This document shows positions 63,085-64,000 of a stretch of 64,000 nucleotides of DNA, in pieces (positions within the stretch are counted from its first letter, which is position 1; each line of letters starts with the position of its first letter). Origin of the DNA: Mycobacterium gordonae. Its GTDB lineage: Bacteria > Actinomycetota > Actinomycetes > Mycobacteriales > Mycobacteriaceae. A program made the translations under genes and the position numbers. The DNA is taken from NCBI RefSeq assembly GCF_002101675.1, contig NZ_LQOY01000022.1:58575-122574 (forward strand). Reading direction: 5' to 3'. Under the pieces are notes generated by a model, which saw only the letters and a program-made list of their open reading frames with translations, had not been told where the DNA came from and searched no databases.

Positions 63085-63351
63085 GTGGTGCGCGGCACCC
63101 CGTACCAGTCCGCTGGCTACTCGTCCTACACCCCAACCAGCCCGACCGTCATCCCAGCCATGGCCGTCTCCCAAGCACCGGCCAACATCGCCGAAGCCGT
63201 CCACGCATCAAGCGCCGGCGGAACCCTGAACGTCACCTACGACCAGCGCGGCGCATGGCAACCCACACCCCAGATGAAAGACGACCTACACGCCATCGCC
63301 AGCACCACCAGCGCACCACAAGTGTCCGGCGGCGCAGGACTACCAACGTAG
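63085..63351 (+). CDS. Hypothetical, possibly a degraded gene fragment
   Basis: 88 residues from GTG 63085 (VVRGTPYQSAGYSSYTPTSP), Ser/Thr/Ala-rich, then GGTLNVTYDQRGAWQPTPQM and KDDLHAIASTTSAPQVSGGA. An upstream stop lies five codons before. The upstream 62939-63084 has Ala-rich coding-like texture in other frames, so this may be the 3' part of a frameshifted gene. No family recognised. Confidence 0.35.
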   Translation: MVRGTPYQSAGYSSYTPTSPTVIPAMAVSQAPANIAEAVHASSAGGTLNVTYDQRGAWQPTPQMKDDLHAIASTTSAPQVSGGAGLPT

Positions 63352-63353
63352 CG

Positions 63354-63905
63354 CTACTTAGCGGCTGGTCCGTCCTCTCGTTCGGCTTCATCCTCTTGCA
63401 TTGTCCTGGTGGGCGGGCCAACAAGTTCGGCGTCGTTCCACAACTGCGCGTAATCCGCGCGCAGAACCTCGCGGGCTTTCTCCGGCATGGGAGAAAGGAC
63501 CGTAGTCACTTTCCCAACGCCATTGAGTGAAGTTCCGAGGGTCAGAACCTGTTCCTCCGCGTCAGCGATAAGAACCCGGTCATGCAGGGCGGTCGACGCT
63601 CTCGCCTCGACTCGGCGCGGGAGACTTGCGCTGTCAAGATAAGCACGCATCGATGCCACAACACGCTTATGCCTCGGCTTCCCTGATACGAGAATCCGCG
63701 TCAATCCTGTGCTTACGACGACCATGTGCAGCTCATCTAGCTGCAAGTACGGGTCGACTAGCAGACCAGGACCTGCAGCGGCAAGGTGCCCGACCAACAT
63801 CGGATATGCCAAAGGGTCATCTTTTCCTAGAACGACAACGCTCACGTCCTCATCGGAATCCTCACGCTCGTGAGAACGAAACAACGCGCGCCCCATCTCG
63901 GTCAA
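63354..63905 (-). CDS. PLD-like nuclease/phospholipase superfamily protein, probably 5'-truncated
   Basis: 183 residues shown from TTG 63905; the frame stays open upstream into insertion-sequence-like DNA, so the true N-terminus is probably lost. The sequence LHDRVLIADAEEQVLTLGTS, LNGVGKVTTVLSP is a PLD-type active site half (H...D...GxSLNG). The acidic C-terminus is TMQEDEAEREDGPAAK. Related C-terminal modules occur in defence and mobile-element genes. It may be a remnant. Confidence 0.6.
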   Translation of the reverse strand: MTEMGRALFRSHEREDSDEDVSVVVLGKDDPLAYPMLVGHLAAAGPGLLVDPYLQLDELHMVVVSTGLTRILVSGKPRHKRVVASMRAYLDSASLPRRVEARASTALHDRVLIADAEEQVLTLGTSLNGVGKVTTVLSPMPEKAREVLRADYAQLWNDAELVGPPTRTMQEDEAEREDGPAAK

Positions 63906-63923
63906 CCGCAGACCCGCGGTCGC

Positions 63924-64000
63924 TGTTGACGACGGTCCAAACGTAGGCCAGGAGTGACGGTCGAAAAGTAGGCCACGTGGTCGTATTTATTGTGCCGTGT
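63924..64000. mobile_element. Terminus of an IS21-like insertion sequence
   Basis: Begins TGTTGACGACGGTCCAAACG; the 17-bp unit GGTC(C/G)AAA(C/A)GTAGGCCA occurs at 63934-63950 and 63959-63975, 25 bp apart. IS21-family ends carry multiple such subterminal repeats. The rest of the element would lie beyond the window, so no transposase is seen here. Confidence 0.6.

Overview
This is a high-GC chromosomal segment from a slow-growing Mycobacterium. The gene order from sigB/ideR through sigA, ppgK, suhB, cei, dut, ceoBC, dxs, hemE, chdC, msrB, aftC, ribD and clpC2 is recognisably the M. tuberculosis Rv2712c-to-Rv2667 region read in reverse. DUF732 proteins, a 1642-residue PE_PGRS protein and MIRU-type interspersed repeats fit the same group. 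The species cannot be fixed from sequence alone. No rRNA, tRNA or CRISPR array was seen.

Layout. 1-5.6 kb: ideR, sigB and small conserved actinobacterial genes up to ridA and a lipoprotein. 5.64-18.40 kb: a compact integrated element flanked by an 18-bp direct repeat, AGTCCAGGTAGTCGCGCA, which is the last codons of sigA. It carries a tyrosine integrase beside sigA, a RepA-like ATPase, a run of tiny overlapping genes, a prohead protease, decoration protein, major capsid protein, two small head-region genes, a tape-measure-like protein, and a second tyrosine recombinase at the far end. I find no portal, terminase, tail tube, baseplate or lysis gene. It looks like a capsid-encoding phage satellite or phiRv-type element rather than a full prophage. 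18.4-28.2 kb: sigA and core genes. 26.8-35.7 kb: an ion-homeostasis neighbourhood (CeoC/CeoB RCK proteins, a KimA-like K+ importer, a NatAB-like ABC exporter, a CPA1 antiporter with a TrkA-C tail); the last two transcription units share a conserved 5' leader. 35.8-51.2 kb: dxs, a cytochrome P450 divergent from a 27-residue peptide gene, RNase D, the coproporphyrin-dependent heme genes (hemE-cgoX-chdC), msrB, aftC, ribD, zapE. 51.2-64 kb: clpC2 with strong palindromic operators, the PE_PGRS gene built from six 570-bp units, secreted DUF732 proteins, a beta-lactamase-fold protein, a small inverted-repeat element, a probably truncated PLD-like gene, and the terminus of what looks like an IS21-family element at the edge.

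Most noteworthy: the satellite-like element using the 3' end of the essential sigA gene as attachment site; the P450/micropeptide pair with a triple-half-site operator, a possible P450-modified peptide locus; and the shared leader before two cation-transport units. Functions are called from motif recognition and synteny; no database search was run.
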